64,000 nt of DNA from Archilochus colubris (taxonomy: Eukaryota; Chordata; Aves; Apodiformes; Trochilidae): positions 98,808,467 through 98,872,466 of the forward strand of contig CM041084.1 of NCBI GenBank assembly GCA_023079485.1, read 5' to 3'. Below, piece by piece: positions 1 to 14,815 of this stretch. The notes under the pieces were generated by a model. That model worked only from the letters and a program-made list of their open reading frames with translations, did not search any database and was not told where the DNA came from. How positions within the stretch are numbered: the stretch's first letter is position 1; each line of letters opens with the position of its first letter. Position numbers and translations under genes: made by a program.

Positions 1-109
1 TGAATGAGCCCTGTTACTGCAGTCTGTTCCTTTAAGCTCCAGCCCCGAATGTCCTGGGGACCCTCCCCTGGGCTTGTTAAAGTTAATCAACATCTTTCTT
101 ACCCTGAGA

Positions 110-190
110 GGGGCAAAAATTGCATGTGGTACTCTAGAAGTGGTTTAATGAGGGCTGAGTAAAGGACAATTATCACTTCCCTGTGCAATG
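110..190 (-). mobile_element. Ancient CR1 LINE scrap (reverse transcriptase C-terminal region)
   Basis: Read on the - strand, this encodes REVIIVLYSALIKPLLEYHMQF. That matches the CR1 ORF2 block ...[19 protein letters not shown] found intact at 28.1 kb and 48.5 kb in this window. The DNA also aligns with the 48.5-kb copy (TACTC..AG.TG, GCTGAGTA.AGG). It is much more diverged than the other copies, so it is probably an older insertion. The edges are uncertain. Confidence 0.7.
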
Positions 191-2648
191 CTGCTGTTGG
201 TACGGCCCCATAGCTTACATTGAATATCACAAGGGAGATCCAATAAAAAACTTTATCACTTTGATCATGAGAAAGAGAAAGTAGACATTGACTATTTCTA
301 TTATTTCTTAAAAACAAAAAAAGAAAACCTCCAAAGCCCCCAAACCCCAGAACTTCTAAACTGTGATGAAAGGATCATAAGTAAAAATAAATTGATGATG
401 GATATTTTATCTGCAGTCTTCCTTGGTACTCAGACAGAACTTGCAGGGTTTTTTCTGTTTCATTTTTGATTGAAGGACCAAAGTATTAATTAATTGCAAT
501 AAATCCTACATTCTCCCTTTTCACATGAAAATAGATCCCTGAGTACGTTCTTCAAGATGTCTTGGTTATGGCTACTGTGTTTTTGTTCTAAAATGAATAG
601 CAGTGGGTCCTGGAAATCCTGCTGTAAGAAACTGCTTCTTCAGTCTTTCTCTAAACTCAGTGGTACCACAAATCTGAGGGAGTCCAATTTTCTATCCCTG
701 TTTTTAAAAATAAATAAATTAAAAAACCACAAACAACCCAGATGTATAGCCACAGCCAGTATCTGTAGGGCAGGTTCTGATTTGCTGTGCCTAAATACAT
801 GGAATATGCATCCAAATGCACAAAAAGTTGAACTTCCAGCTTTTCTCAGCTGGAAATGCTTATTATTAATGAACGTTATTCTGTAGCATTGGCACAATCA
901 TATATCACTGACTTACAATGAATGGAATGATGAATTAATAAAAGACCTACACCAGTTCTTCTCAGAACTGTCCAGTGTTGGCATTCTCTAAGGGACTAAC
1001 TAGCCAGTGAATTATTGGCATTATTTTCCCAGCCATCATGCTCAAATGCTTGAATATTTTTAATTAGTCAGTAATTCTTGTTATTCTGCAAATCACTGAC
1101 AGCTAATTTATTTTAAAACCACAGGAAAAAGTCTGTTCTGAATGTTTCTGTGTTGCATTCTTTTCTCCTAGATGACCTCCATCTCATGGAGTATTGACAA
1201 ATTACTTTTAGCAGTAGTTATTGTACTGTTGGGTTGTGATTTTGAAACTAGTATTTTAAAAGCTGGCTTGCATTTTGGATATATGAAACACTTGGTGCTA
1301 GTCATTCACAGAAACTGTTGTTACTGGGGTTTATAGGCCCAGCAGAATAAATTGGTTCCAAATTTTTGCCTGAAAATGGCAAGATTTATGTATTTCTTCG
1401 ACTGTAGTGTTTATCTAACTGTGCTGCCTCAGAAGGTCAGCCCACTGTGTGCTGGAAATTCTCTTTCATTCTACAAGAAGTGTGGGAGAAGCTGCAGCTC
1501 AGCTGTGTGAAAAGCTGAACTGTTCACTGCATGTAGCATAGCTCACCCACATTTGATAAGAGACATGGGATTGATACCAGAAGTTACACACCACTCCTGT
1601 TTCTTCTGCTGTTCTGTACACATCTGCCCTGAGGTAACAGGTGACTTTAGCATGGAAGACAATGACTGATGCAGTATACTTGTAACCTACCTGATGACTT
1701 TCTTTCTGCTCTTCATACAGTTAAGTGTTGTAATTGTGGGAAATGCCCTCCTGTTTTCCTGTGGCTTATCATTTGTATTTTTCACTGTCTGTATGTGTTG
1801 CTCCTTCCCTTCTTTGAGAGATTAACAACAGCCCCCATGCAACACTACAAATAAAATGTGTACCGTGTCATCAGACAGAAGATGCCATTGCAGCAGCATC
1901 ACACTCATTGTTCTTTTTGTTTGGTAGCCTAATTTGGCAACCTGTTTCATCATCCTGCTGTTTTATTTTGAGACGATCTTCTTTTCTAACTAGAAAACAT
2001 TTGTAAGGTGTATTTGCTTATTTGCAGGGAAGTATCAAGGAAGTGTGAGCTTTAGAAAGTGGTTGAGACTTATTTGTAAATTTAGCTTTAGAATTTCATA
2101 AAGATTCTATATTCAAACACTTGTGATCTTCTAGCAAGTAGTATGTGTGCCTCTCCTAGCTTGTAGGGGTAGAAAAAGAGCTGAAGATGTCCCTCACCCT
2201 CCAAATTGCCAGAGTCAAGGTAATTTACTGAGTCATACTTGCCTGGGGATACCCATCCTTTTTGCAAATGAAACCTGACAAGTTTTCTAATTTGCATCCC
2301 ATGCCTATGCATAGGAGTGAGTCGAATCTTGCACAGATGGGAAGAAAGTGCATGCTGCAAAACAGCATTTTAGACACTTGCATTACTACTAAAGTTAGTA
2401 AGGTAAATCAATATATGCTATTTGCAAATAATTTTTAACATTTTTTTTCTTTTTTTTAAGTGGTGCACTTAAAATGTGCTCAGGTAATTAATCTGTTAGT
2501 AACTTTTTTTAAAAAAAGAATTTAAACAGTTTTATTCTTAGACACGTTGATGTTGGTAGCCGGCATTGTTACACATTGGTTGCTTAACTGATTTTAAAAC
2601 ATTACCTTTTGCAGTCAACAAATTCTTTAATGTATGATAGAAAAGGCT
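191..2648. other. Intronic DNA without a recognised gene
   Basis: AT-rich unique sequence. The only structure of note is an acceptor-like CATACAG followed by a hydrophobic open frame at 1721-1852, treated as a finding. Poly-T runs occur at 2441-2457 and 2503-2517. Confidence 0.6.
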
Positions 2649-3070
<422 letters not shown>

Positions 3071-3093
3071 AAGTAAATAAATAAATAAACAAA
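3071..3093. repeat. (AAAT)n short tandem repeat
   Basis: About five AAAT-type units (aagtaaataaataaataaac) abut the end of the TTTC tract. An A-rich simple repeat next to a long pyrimidine tract is compatible with the decayed tail of an old retroposon, but no element body is recognisable. Confidence 0.85.
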
Positions 3094-6000
3094 AGCAATG
3101 ATATCATAGGCAATTGTCCAGCAAGTAGTGTGCCAGAAGGTTACTCAGAAAGGCCAGTTGTCTTCATTCCATGAATTAGATAATATATAGCATGCCATCT
3201 CATCTTAACAAAATTGAATAAATTAGAGGAAGATGTAAAATGAAATTAGCAAGAAGCTGCTGTTGTTGCTGTGTTATGTAATTTGAAATAAAAAAATTAT
3301 CAGCTTGTCATTCCCTTCATTCATAAAGTATGTTTGTATCTGATTAGGTTGTTCCTTATACTGAAAATAAGCAATATCTGAGATTCATCCTCAAAGTAAG
3401 AAGTAGCTGTCTGTGGTTAGTGTAGGACCATAAATGATGCCAATAAATTACTGATGTCATGGGGGTGCACTGACAGCAGAGAAAGAGACATTAGGAATCC
3501 AGTCTTGGGCACAAGAGAAAGAAAGTGTCTTTCATGAAGTGGTTAATCAAAACAACTGGAGCAAATACTATCAGTGTTGTTTGAAGAGCTGTTGTTAGCA
3601 CATTAGAGTAAATCTGTTTCATGTTCTTGGTAGAAAACATTTTGCTTCAAGGGCAATTGCCACAGGCTGTAACATCATCTTATTTCCTCAACAGCATGGA
3701 AAGAAGATTCCTTAATCTGGCAGAGTAGCCTTTGCTGTTATCCTTTTTTTCTTTCTTCTGTTTTAGTTTTTTTGCTGTTTCTGTCTGGTTGTACCCAGAA
3801 TAACAGAACCCTCAGATCAGCTAAATGTTATTAATAAAGGAGAAACAAATCACCTCAATCATTTAATACAATCCTTTGCACTTTCCTTTATGTGATTTTG
3901 ATGGTAACTGCAAAGACTGCACTTCTCATTGCAGTCTGCCCCAGCCCCTTCTCAGACAGTTTTGTATTACAGCATAATTAAGCTCATTATATATTTAGAT
4001 CACTTCTAAAAGATCAATTGCTAGTAAGGTAGGGGTGACATAATAAAAATGCTGTGATGGCCTTGACCTTGTAGTATTTGAATCTTTGTATCTTGCATTG
4101 ATTTCCTGTGTTTTGAGTGGTCAGCATCCCACAGTAACCATCTGTCTTCTCTTTTTGGAAATGTTAGTCAAATATAGAATGGGAAGTACTACCTGAACTG
4201 TCTCACAGTTTAAAAATAATTATATCAAAGATGCAATCAGACTGGTTTCTTTGAGTCAGAATTACTGGAAGTGGTAGTATCAAAAATTGCATCCTAATAA
4301 TTTAAACTATTTTCCTGTAAGAGAAATGCTTTCAATCATTTAATAGATAGAGGAAAAAGTCAGACTTAGCCCTGGAAGTTTTGAGGAAGTTCTGATAGTT
4401 TGAAAGTACTTACTTCTAATGAACCAAACCTTAAATTGGCATTAGGACCAAAACAAAAATAATCTGAGGAAACTTAATTGTATGAATTAGGTGTGAGTAT
4501 GAATCATGACATGAAGTTTACACTGTAATGAAGGAATGCTAGTTATTATATATCTGTAAAACACACAATTAAGACTGGGTACTATGATAAGCATCACAAT
4601 TTTTGCTGGCATCCTGGGAAGTAGAAATGGAAGGATTTAACATTCAAGGGCTCTCTGTGTGTGGGTATGTTAGCAAGTCTAAAGTCCCTGGGAAAGAGCT
4701 AGCGGGCTACAATGCTATGAAACAAGCTAATAAAAATGACAAAGAGACTAAATATTCTCACAATAGTGAATGAGAGATAAATTTGCTACAGTTAAATTAG
4801 GAAAGATGTGAAAGCAGTCTGCAGGGTTCAAAACATGACTGGCACTGCTGAAAATATACATTGGGCTGAGGGTCCAAGACAGAGCAGCACATGCAGAAAA
4901 TAAAGATGTGCTTGCTCAGATGCCTACTTCAGCTTTCACCAGTGCTCAGTATCAGTGAGAGTACTGTCTGCCTGGTCCTTTAGTGTGTGCTAAAAACATA
5001 CAGGAGAATGAATGTGGAGAGTATGGTTCTTTCCTAAGATCTCTCTCTTATTAACTTGTGAATGTTTCTATCTGTTAAAAAATTTTAGTAGGGTTTTTCG
5101 TTTGGTTCTTTTTCCAGCAGTGCTTGTGGAACACGATCAGATAAACTCTCTAGTTCATTGGCTGGAATGCTGCTTGTACTGTTCCTCTTTTAAAGAAATA
5201 AACTTTGCAGAGGGAAGTCTGGCTACATCTTTCATGCAGCAATAATGGAATAGCTTGCTGCTTATGTTGTCCTGATGGAATGACTGAATTCCTAAATATC
5301 TACTGAGAGAAATGGGCTTTCAAAAATGTGTGTAGATGTACACACTATTCATCTAGTTTTACTACATTTTGCAGTAAATGCTATAAACCTGTAGCAGAGG
5401 TACAAATAAACATTTGTTCCACTACAAGAGTTCTGCCCTGCATTGTCCTCCCTGGGGGCGTTAGAGTGTAGAAATCCTATCTCTGAAACAGGAGTAGGAG
5501 AGCAGAATATTAAACATTCAGGCCTAGTGGTAGGAATAGGTTTCTTTTTTACATAAGGGTATGTGAATATACACACAGGAGGCATTAGAAGGTATATTTA
5601 AAGTAACCTGGTGGATGAAAATAAACTCTTCCAGCTAAAGGCAAACATATTTCTGCAGTCCACAGTAAAATACTGGATCATTTTACTTAGCTGCGTAGGA
5701 ATACAGATATTTTCTATACTTCTAGTGTTGTTGTGCACTGTCTGAATGTTCTGTTTACGTTATAAAATTTATTTTATCATTTTGACAACCATGAGGAAAC
5801 GTAATTACCCAACTTTGTCCAAAGAGATTGATTAAGAGGGACAAATTCCTGCTGCCACAAAGCCAGTATTCTGTGCTGGACATTGGTGTGGTCAGTAAAA
5901 TATTCAGTACTTTGGTAAGTATTATGTATTGTTTTCCTTGCTGTAAATGTATAAAAAATGTAATTGTATTTTTGTATTGGGGAGTGTAAGATTTTTTCAT

Positions 6001-9000
6001 TGTGAGGCTCTTGTAAAGACCTGAGGTGGATCCATGTAGCAAGATGAACCAAGATGGTTGAGTGTTGGTTTGGACTAATTTCAGAAGAATAAATATTTAT
6101 CTGAAGTAATAACTTTGTTAGTATTTTGCCTTTCTCCTGCAGAAACCACATGTGGGAGCTGGTCTGCTTCTGAGCTTGCCATGCTTCTGAGAAAGCCGTG
6201 GGCTACAGTGATTGTATTGATGTGACTCCAGAAAAAGTCACCTTCGTTGGAAGCAAATTGAGTTACATTTGAAGAAATACAAATGGAGTGTAATTTACTG
6301 ACCTCCCAAGTGTCACAGGAGAGAATCATTAATGAGGGAGATAATTATATAATAATGTGCTTGTAACGAGAACATGTGTTTCAGAGTATTTTAAGCCCAT
6401 TTTATGAAGGATTTGAAGGCATGCAGATAAGGGCTGTTAGGCCAGGAGAAAAAAAGGCAAATGGAGTATGAAAAGTGAGAGTACAGAGACTGAGGATATG
6501 TTAGTAGAGTGAGAGATGGGGTAGGAGGTGTTTATAGGAAAGAGTGAAGTAATCACTGTCTGTTTTTTTGAGAAATGAGAAAATGAGTAAATGGGTTCAG
6601 AGATGAATAATGTTTGGAAGCAGGCTAGGAAGATGAAGATGACAGCCAACTGGGCTAGCTGGGAAGCTGCTAATGAAAACAGTGAATGACCTTGTTAGTA
6701 CAAAGCATGTTAGTGATGGTGGCCAGCAAGAGGTTGTGAGCCTTAGAAGTGACAAGGAAGTGGCAGGACTGCCACGAAAGACTGAATGTAGTGGAATGGA
6801 TGTAGAAATAGAGAATGAAAGATCTCATCCAAACAGGCAGTGAAAACAGAAATGAAAATACAGAAGAGAGACAAAGGTTTTTCTTTGTTTCAAAGAGTTG
6901 CAATGTGAGGAGATGACCCAAGAAGAGATGTCAAAAGTGACAAGTGGGAGGCACTGAGAGAGTGGGTAAGTGTATGTACCCAGAAATTGTTGAGGCTGGG
7001 ATTTCTTCTTTTGGGCTTGTTTTTTGATTTCAGGGCTAGGAGGTGTTACGGTGGAGATGTTGATATGGTCTTGTGTCTTTTTGTGGTTATCTATCCTGTT
7101 CTGAACTGTATTTCAGAGTGAACCCAAGGTTGCTGGGTGCGGAGAGTTCTGAATTAGGCAGTCAGCCAGTGTCAAATACATTCTGATTTTATGAGTCAGC
7201 AGGTCTCTTGTTCCTTAAAAACATGGTCACTCTTACCAGCCACAGCCAGCCAGTAATAGTGTTTGGTGGTTTGCTTGCCCAGGGAAGAGTCTGCTCAGTT
7301 TTGTGTTATGTTTTTGAATTATATTTTATTTTTTGATTTAAGAGAAGTACGACCTTTCTTATGCTTTGTAATAATTTTAAAAAGAAAAGCAATGTCATGA
7401 TCACATATAATTTTTTTTAATAAATTGACCACATTCTTGTATTTTTCAGGAAATTCAGTTTTGCTTGGGAATATTATTTTAGTCATTTCATGTCTCACTG
7501 GGTTATGACCTTATTGTACTAGTGCAGCAACTAGGTCTTTGAGTTTCTTCTCCCAGGACATGTAAAAATAATTAAGTTGTGCTGTCAGACTCTGACGAGA
7601 AAGGATTCATAGAAGCGTGGTTGTTCTGCGTTTTATATTATAGCACTGCAAAAGTTTGAAATTAGTGAAATTTCTTACAGGCCTGCAGATGGGAATCTCA
7701 TAGAATTTTTTAAAATTTGGAAGTCAGTTTATTGACATTTACTTATTTTTGTTCAGAGAGAAAAGGAGTTTGTTTCTTGTGTCTTCTGTTTCACTTTATT
7801 TTAGTATAAGAATACCTTAATATTTTAAAATTATAACTTTGCCTTCTCATTTCTAATTTTTTTTCAATCTAAGCATTTTAAGGCAAAATTCTAAGGTGAA
7901 TTTGTTACAGTGATCTCAGGGAGAGGAAACCTTTTATTTTACACTTGCATGTTACTGTTTCTGAAAACCAGAATGTTTATCTTGACAGCTGTGAAGTACT
8001 GAAATGAGATAAACCAATGCAGCTATTGCTGCAATGCTCCTGGGACTCTTTAGCCTTGTCTCTACTGGGAAGCTAAGTCTTTGCTAGAAGTTGTTGCTTT
8101 GTTTTGTTTTGTTGGTTTGGTTTTTTTCCTACTTTTTTTGTAGTTGTTCTCCTAGAAGAGCTCTGATTGCTAGCACAGGCTGATTAGGAATGGATTTCTA
8201 TAAACATGGTGCTTTGATTTGGTACACTCAAAACCTCAGCCAGTTTTCATTTAAGAAAAATACAGCTGAGCAGTGAAAAAGGAATCACCTTCATTTTTAG
8301 AAATTAATTTTTTATGCATCCTGATTTGATCAAGAGTATCTGACAGTAGATTTCCTAGCTATTACTCTATTTTTCTGGTGGAAGAGGCTGCGGCCTGTGA
8401 AAGGTAGGAGGAACTTTGCCCTTCTGTGATGACATGAAAAGGATGCAGTCGGGGACCAAATGTATGTGGAGGAAAAGGTAAATTTATATTGAAGCTGAGA
8501 GGGAGAACATGAAAGTGAGAGCATGGGGGGAGTTACTAAGTGGGACAGAGGCCGTTTATTGATTTGGCAGGAAGAAGGAACAAAGCTTTGAGAGGAAAGG
8601 ATTTATGTTAATGGAATAATGCATCTTCAGATTTGCTAGTTAAGCGTGCCTCATAATAAATGGGCTGTGGGGTCAGGGTGCCTCCTTCACAGCTGTATCA
8701 ATTTTGGGGGTAGTTGCTTCTGAAAATATCAGGGCTTTGTATGCAAAACAATAATTACAGTGTCAGATACCAAATCATGCGTGTGGATATATGCTTATGA
8801 ACGGTAACTGGTTTTGCTCATAGCAATATGGTGTTAGCAGGTTTTAATGGATGTGCATAGAATTTCTTTTATGTTTATGTGCATAAGTAAGTAAAGAAAT
8901 CTGTTTATAAACCCCTTAGGGTTATCAGTGGCTCAGTGGCTAAACACCTACGTTTTTATATACATCAATTCTTTTAGGATGCTGCTAAGTTGTTTTGTTT

Positions 9001-12000
9001 CTTTCACCACAAAGAAATTGTAGCCCTGTAAGACTTTCAGAAGGTGCTGTTCTTGCTACTTGTTTTACTGTAAAATAAAGCTGCAAAACAATTTAATGCT
9101 CTTTTTGTTGGCACTCCAAGGAATACAGTATATATTAACAAGAAACAGCTATGAAAAATGCATGAAGTGCCAGGAACTACTTCAGACAAGGGTACTGTAA
9201 AGAGCCATGATAACCTGTGCTTTGAGGGAGACAGTTTCTGTGGCAAAACATCAGCCCATCTTCTAGCCAAAAAAAGGAAAGAAAAAGAGACAACTTCTCT
9301 CCTTCAGCTGTCTACATGTGAATTCTAAATTCTGGCATCTGTTTGTTAAGGTTAACTTGCAAATCCTCATCACACTTAAGATGTACTTTGTGACAGAGTT
9401 TGTGCATCTTTGTGCATTCCTAGGTACACTTGAACTAGACCAGGCATGGAACTGTTTTCTTTAGGGATTTTCTGATTCATGAATGTGTTCTGCTATTACA
9501 AACTGAAACAACATATGGTGTCCACACAAACATATAAAATTCCACTTTAAAATAAAACTTTTGTTTGCTCTTCTCTCAAGTTATTAGGGAATGCTTTCCC
9601 AAGCCTTCTATCACTCTTGCAAGGCTAAAACCCCATTAATTCCCAATGAAAATTTCTTCATGGTCAACTTGTGCCTTTTTACTGCGGTTCAGAAAAAATT
9701 TCTTTAGCATAAATAGCTTTTGTCCCCTGTTCACTTGTGTTTACTTTCTTGTCTGTTACATATTTACAGAAAACTGGTATTTTCTCTTTCTTTTGTTTGG
9801 CTTAACAATTTGAACTCCTCTATTTTTCCCTAGGTCTTCTAATAAACCTGTGCTTTTCTTTCCCTTGAAGTAAGATAACAACAAGGTTTGCATCCTGTAT
9901 TGATGAGGTTTTACTGGTGTAAATACAATCCCATTTCCTGTACCAGTGAGGTTGTCACTTAGTTAACAGTTCTCTTCCAATATAACTTTGTCATAGTGGT
10001 TTTGTCTTATCTGCTATTAGAGCAAACATTTTCACCTTAGCCACCCAGCCACCATCAACACCAGCTTTTTTTGTTGGTATTCAGTGTGTTGTCATTCTTT
10101 TTTGGTGTTACTAAATCCAAACCTATTTCTGTTCATTCAGTCCTCAAGATGATGCAGTCCTTCTGGGAGCCTCATTTTTCTTTGTGCTGACAGTGCCTTC
10201 CTACTCTGTGTGTCGTATTCAAGCTTCATTATCACTCATCATTAATTGCCAATTCAAATAAAGAAATAAATAAAAGAAATAATAAGGCCCATGCAAAGTT
10301 CTGTCCTAGCTGAACTCTACTAATGACCTTTCTGCAGCTGAAAAGTACTAACAGCACTGCTCAGATCACTTCTGTAGCCACTTCCATTTTACACTTTAAA
10401 TCCTTGTTTTAATTAATTTTTGATGTAATATATTATCAGCTGCTTTAGTGAAGTTGAAATGAAATTGAATTGAAAAAAAACAGAGATCTACTGCAGTTGT
10501 CTAGACTGGTTAAGAACATACTGTGTGGGATTGATTCCTGTAAGCTTGCACTTGCATTTTACACATATTTGTTTTTCTTCCCTTCACAGCTGTTTTAAAG
10601 AATTTGCGTGGAACCCAAAAGAGGCTGACAGTGTTCTCCCCCCCCTAAAAAAAAATATTTGCCCTTCTCTTCTTAAGCTGCCTCTACAGATGAGCTGATT
10701 AGTTGGGTTTGCTGCTAGATAAACTTAATTCATTAATTCCTCCAGTACCAGAAACAGACATTTTTTGACTTCTTGGTTAAACAGCTAATAAATCTTCTTA
10801 AATGTTTCTCCCCATTTGCAAAATTTTATTGATCTTTACTATATTGCTGGGGGTTGTGCAGCTAATTAAAAGACAATATTCATTGTAGATGTTGACCCAG
10901 AGTTTTTTTTCCAGTGTCCTACTGTTTATTAAGTTCGTACAGTCAACGAGTTGAGCTAATTCAGGCCTTTCTCATCTTTTTGGCCAGAGGAGCTTTTCAC
11001 CAGGTTTAAATTACCATTCTGGCAAGAAAAAAAAATAATAAAAAACCTATATTGTTGCAGAGCAGCTGAATAACAGCTATGCATCACTAGTAGAGCTGTC
11101 AGGTGTGGCTCTTACATTATGCAGGCTATTTACTCCCAGTCATTGCTAACCTGCTGCATTTTGTGGCTGGCTGGCTGGCGTGTTCCCATTTCCTCCAGGG
11201 GTAACCAAAACAAACGTGGCATCAACAGCTGCACACCTTGGTGTCCCTAATAGCTTGCCCGACCTTATAGAGGTGGTGGAGGGTGCTGACAGGTGGCATG
11301 ATATGAATCAACTCAGAAAACCACCTGGAAAGAAAAGCTTCCCAGTCACATTAACAATTTAAGAACTAGATGTGAAAAATTGTCATCCAGACTAGTTATT
11401 TCTCTTTTCTGTGGGGCAGGCAGGGTTTCCCTCCCACAATAAAGAACTGAGAGGTCCTTTATATGCTTATTTATTTCTCTGCTTCAATTGTCTGCTTGCT
11501 TCAAAGTCAACCACACTAAGGTTGCTAAAGGGAACTAGTGAAAATATTTGCTTCCCTTCATTAGTGCCTTTTACAGCATTTCCAATTCTCAAGAGCACAA
11601 GGCAGTAGCTGACCCACAGACCTTGATTCTGTTTGACTCTAGCTTCTTTTTATTAACTATAATTCAGGAGCAGAAAACAGAATTTTACACGGTAAGTTGA
11701 GTAGCTTTCTGATTTTTCTTGCTTTATAGATACTGCAAAGCCCTGATATGGGTGCTGGCAAAGCTCAATCCATTCTGCTTTGGAAAGAAATTTTAAAGTA
11801 GAGGAAATGCTAATGAGTCACACTAACAATTCTAAAATATTTTTTTCCTAAGTATTTCCAGTATTAATTATATTTTTCTGTAATTCTTTATTTTTGGTCA
11901 AGAATGAATTAACAGAAAGGAATCTTTTCATTTCATATTTTCAGCATTATATGTGTCCTGTGTATTTGTTTATCTAGGGTTAGTACTTATGCGGAAGGTA

Positions 12001-12500
12001 GGTCTTCATGACATTAATATAATTTACATATATTTCTTTCATAAATAAAGACAACAAAGGGAAGAACTTTAGAAAAGAAGAAGAAAATATTGGAAGAAAA
12101 TATTATAAACCCAGACCTGTTTCTTTTTTTTTTTTTCCCCAAGACTTTAAATTCTTACACAAGAGCCAGTCTGTTCTGTCATATTTACAGAGAAGAGCTG
12201 TCCTTTTACATAAGATTTCCTAAATTCATCTATCTTTAATTGACATCTCCTGTGTACAGACACTCATAGTCAGTGCTTAGCTAGAACTTTAGTCCCTGTC
12301 CTGTGCTGTGCCCATGTAGGCACATTATTGCCAGCTCTCATAATTTTGTTTAGAAATGTAATAATACTTCACAGCACTTTTGAACTCCAAATATTATGTG
12401 CAAATCCTATTCACTTTTTCTCCCTGAAAGGAAAACTTCTGTATGTGAGTGTATAAATTTTAAAAGTAAATACTTTTGATTAACAAGTCCGATATCTTTA
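3094..12500. other. Intronic DNA without a recognised gene
   Basis: Nine kilobases with no exon or transposon that I recognise. The + strand is purine-rich at 6420-6960 and 8380-8620, which produces T/C-rich open frames on the - strand. A T/G-rich simple stretch lies at about 8094-8135. Confidence 0.6.
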
Positions 12501-12658
12501 GATCTATCATCTCTATCATCTGTATATATCTATATCTATATCCATATGTATATCTATCTATATACCTATATTTATATCTATCTGTATCTATATCTAATTT
12601 ATATCTATCTATATCTGTATCATCTATATCTATCTATATCTACATCTATGTATATATT
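12501..12658. repeat. Compound TATC/ATCTATAT microsatellite
   Basis: Variants of ATCTAT, TATC and ATATCT repeat for about 158 bases with frequent point differences, then end in a run of eight or more T's. The Ile/Tyr/Leu-rich open frames across it come from the repeat. Confidence 0.95.
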
Positions 12659-14567
12659 TTTTTTAATCCTGATTTTTGTGTTAGGGGCTGACATTGTGAC
12701 ATATCCACTGGGGGTAGATTTCACTGTAGTTTCAGAGTTTATATGTTTCAAAATTGTGAGCCTGAAAACTGTGAGTTAAAATTGCCTATGTAAGCAGCAA
12801 AGTAAAAGTGCTCTGTCAGTCAACCATTAAATGGCCACTTCTACTTCAGCAGATTTTATTTCAACAGGTATGAAAAATGAATGTGGTTAACATGAAGTGC
12901 AGCTGACTGCAGCCATATATTGGAGGTTATTGGAGTGTTTTAAAGTTAATAATAGTTTTGTTTCCAGTTTGAATCTTTCTGAATAATTTGGTCTTCAGGG
13001 TAAAATGGCCCCAGCTCTCCCTTTGTGGGAATGAAGTTAGTTTTCCCCTCGTTCTGAACACCAAGTAAATACAGTCTGTGGCATTAAGGTACTTACAGTG
13101 AGGCCAGGGAGTGGATGTAATGGAAGTAGCTTTCCTGTCACTGGTTTTAATACAATAAAAAATGATGCAGTGGTAGTATGGAGCTTTATACAGCTCTCTG
13201 CATGACCACAGGTTTTTGCTTCAAGCACACCAAAGTGTTACCACAGTTACTTCACTGCCTTTCAATTATACATGAAATCTTACAGTTCAATTGTGTAAAT
13301 ACTGTAAACACAATCAGTCTTTTTCAGCCTGTCTTTTATTTAGACATGTGTAGTTTATCACAGTCATTCGAATTCATGGTGTAAGATGTAGTTGATAAAT
13401 ACTTGATAAAAGCCTGCAGAATTTTTTGGTTACATTTTAGGCATAGTTCTAATGAGTAGTTGTGAATCCATAGGAATTCACAGCAAGACTAATGCTATAA
13501 TTTTTTTTTCTTTAATAAAAAATCTAGTCGTGCTATGTGTATTTAAGACCCCAGAAACCTGATATTTGTGGGGGGCACTTAAATTTATCTTCCAATCCTA
13601 GAGAATATTTCCCATCATTTACAGCTATTTACATGGAGACATACAATGAATACATTACCTGAATATTTTGGGGGGTGGAGAGGGCTGTAGTGCAAAGCTA
13701 AATGCCAGGTGGTTATTTTTAGTGCATAATTTGCAGGTGCAGGTAATCTAGTAACTTTTCCAAACACATCTCCCCCTCTTTATAAAGTTCTCTGTTGGCC
13801 TGTGACTGTAATCCTTTTGCTGCATGATGAAATGAAGGCAGCTAAAAAAACCCAAAACAAACAAAAAAGAAATAGGAAAGAAAGAAAACCCCACAGTAAA
13901 TAGAAACGCAGTGAAATTTTCACTTTAAGGAATGAAAATGTAGTATACTTTTGCAGGTAAGGTTCTTACAGATTAATTGTATAATGCTGATTTTCAGCCT
14001 TCTTTCTTTTGCAAATATATATTTCATATGGTTCATATGTAATTAGCAATTACAGTGGACTGTTATGTCCTCTTTATTTCATTTTAGTCATAGGGCTTAT
14101 TTTACAAATTTTTTATTGCTCCTGAGTTAGTACTTTGACTGCTCTTGTGGTGTTTTCCATTATTTAACAGTATTTGTGCATTACAGGCTGATTGCCTGAA
14201 TTGCTTTTGTGTGGCTGTCTTTTCTCTTTCTACCTAGCTTCTAACCATCCTCCCAAAAAAATCCCAAATAATAAAAAAATAAATTAAATCTTGGCCTTTA
14301 AACTTACCTACAAATGCCTCCTGGCAAACTTGCATAAAGGAAGATATAAATGAGATAAATCGTTTTATCAGAAGAGAATATAAAATTCACAGAAATCCAC
14401 ACAAAGTTTATTATCATAAATGTTTATTACCCCTTCCACTTCACCTATTTTTAATAATATGCCAATATCTAATGGGATATCTAGGGGATATTTTGACAAT
14501 ATCATATTGCTTTTTCTGAGCACTGAAGGTCAGGAAACACAACTTGTGAAATGCTGCTAAGGTTCCA
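12659..14567. other. Intronic DNA without a recognised gene
   Basis: Unique AT-rich sequence. An A-rich stretch (13842-13895) and small homopolymers are the only features seen. Confidence 0.6.
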
Positions 14568-14799
14568 TGTAAAAATAAGAAAAAACACTTATTTCTCACT
14601 GTGAGGGTGAGAGCACTGGCACAGGCTGCCCAGGGAGGTTGTGGAGTCTCCTTCTCTGGAGACATTCAAAACCCACCTGGATGTGTGCCCGTGTGACCTC
14701 CTGTAGGTGACCCTGCTCTGGCAGGGTGGGATTGGACTCGATGATATTTTAAGGTCCCTTCCAACCCCTAACTTTCTGTGACACTGTGTGGTTCTGTGA
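14568..14799 (+). mobile_element. CR1 LINE 3' end, 5'-truncated
   Basis: Contains the CR1 3' landmarks in order: TTTCTCACTGTGAGGGTGAGAGCACTGG-like sequence, CACAGGCTGCCCAGGGAGGTTGTGGA, a middle stretch diverged from the 21-kb copy, ATTGGACTCGATGAT, then AAGGTCCCTTCCAACCCC. The tail is decayed (GTTCTGTGA). The mid-region differs from the 21-kb copy, which suggests a different CR1 subfamily. Only untranslated sequence and the last ORF2 codons remain. Confidence 0.88.
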
Positions 14800-14815
14800 A
14801 GATTAAAGGAAGCAT

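Noticed and set aside
12476..12779. Tyr/Ile/Leu-rich frames
   Set aside because: Translation artefact of the TATC microsatellite.
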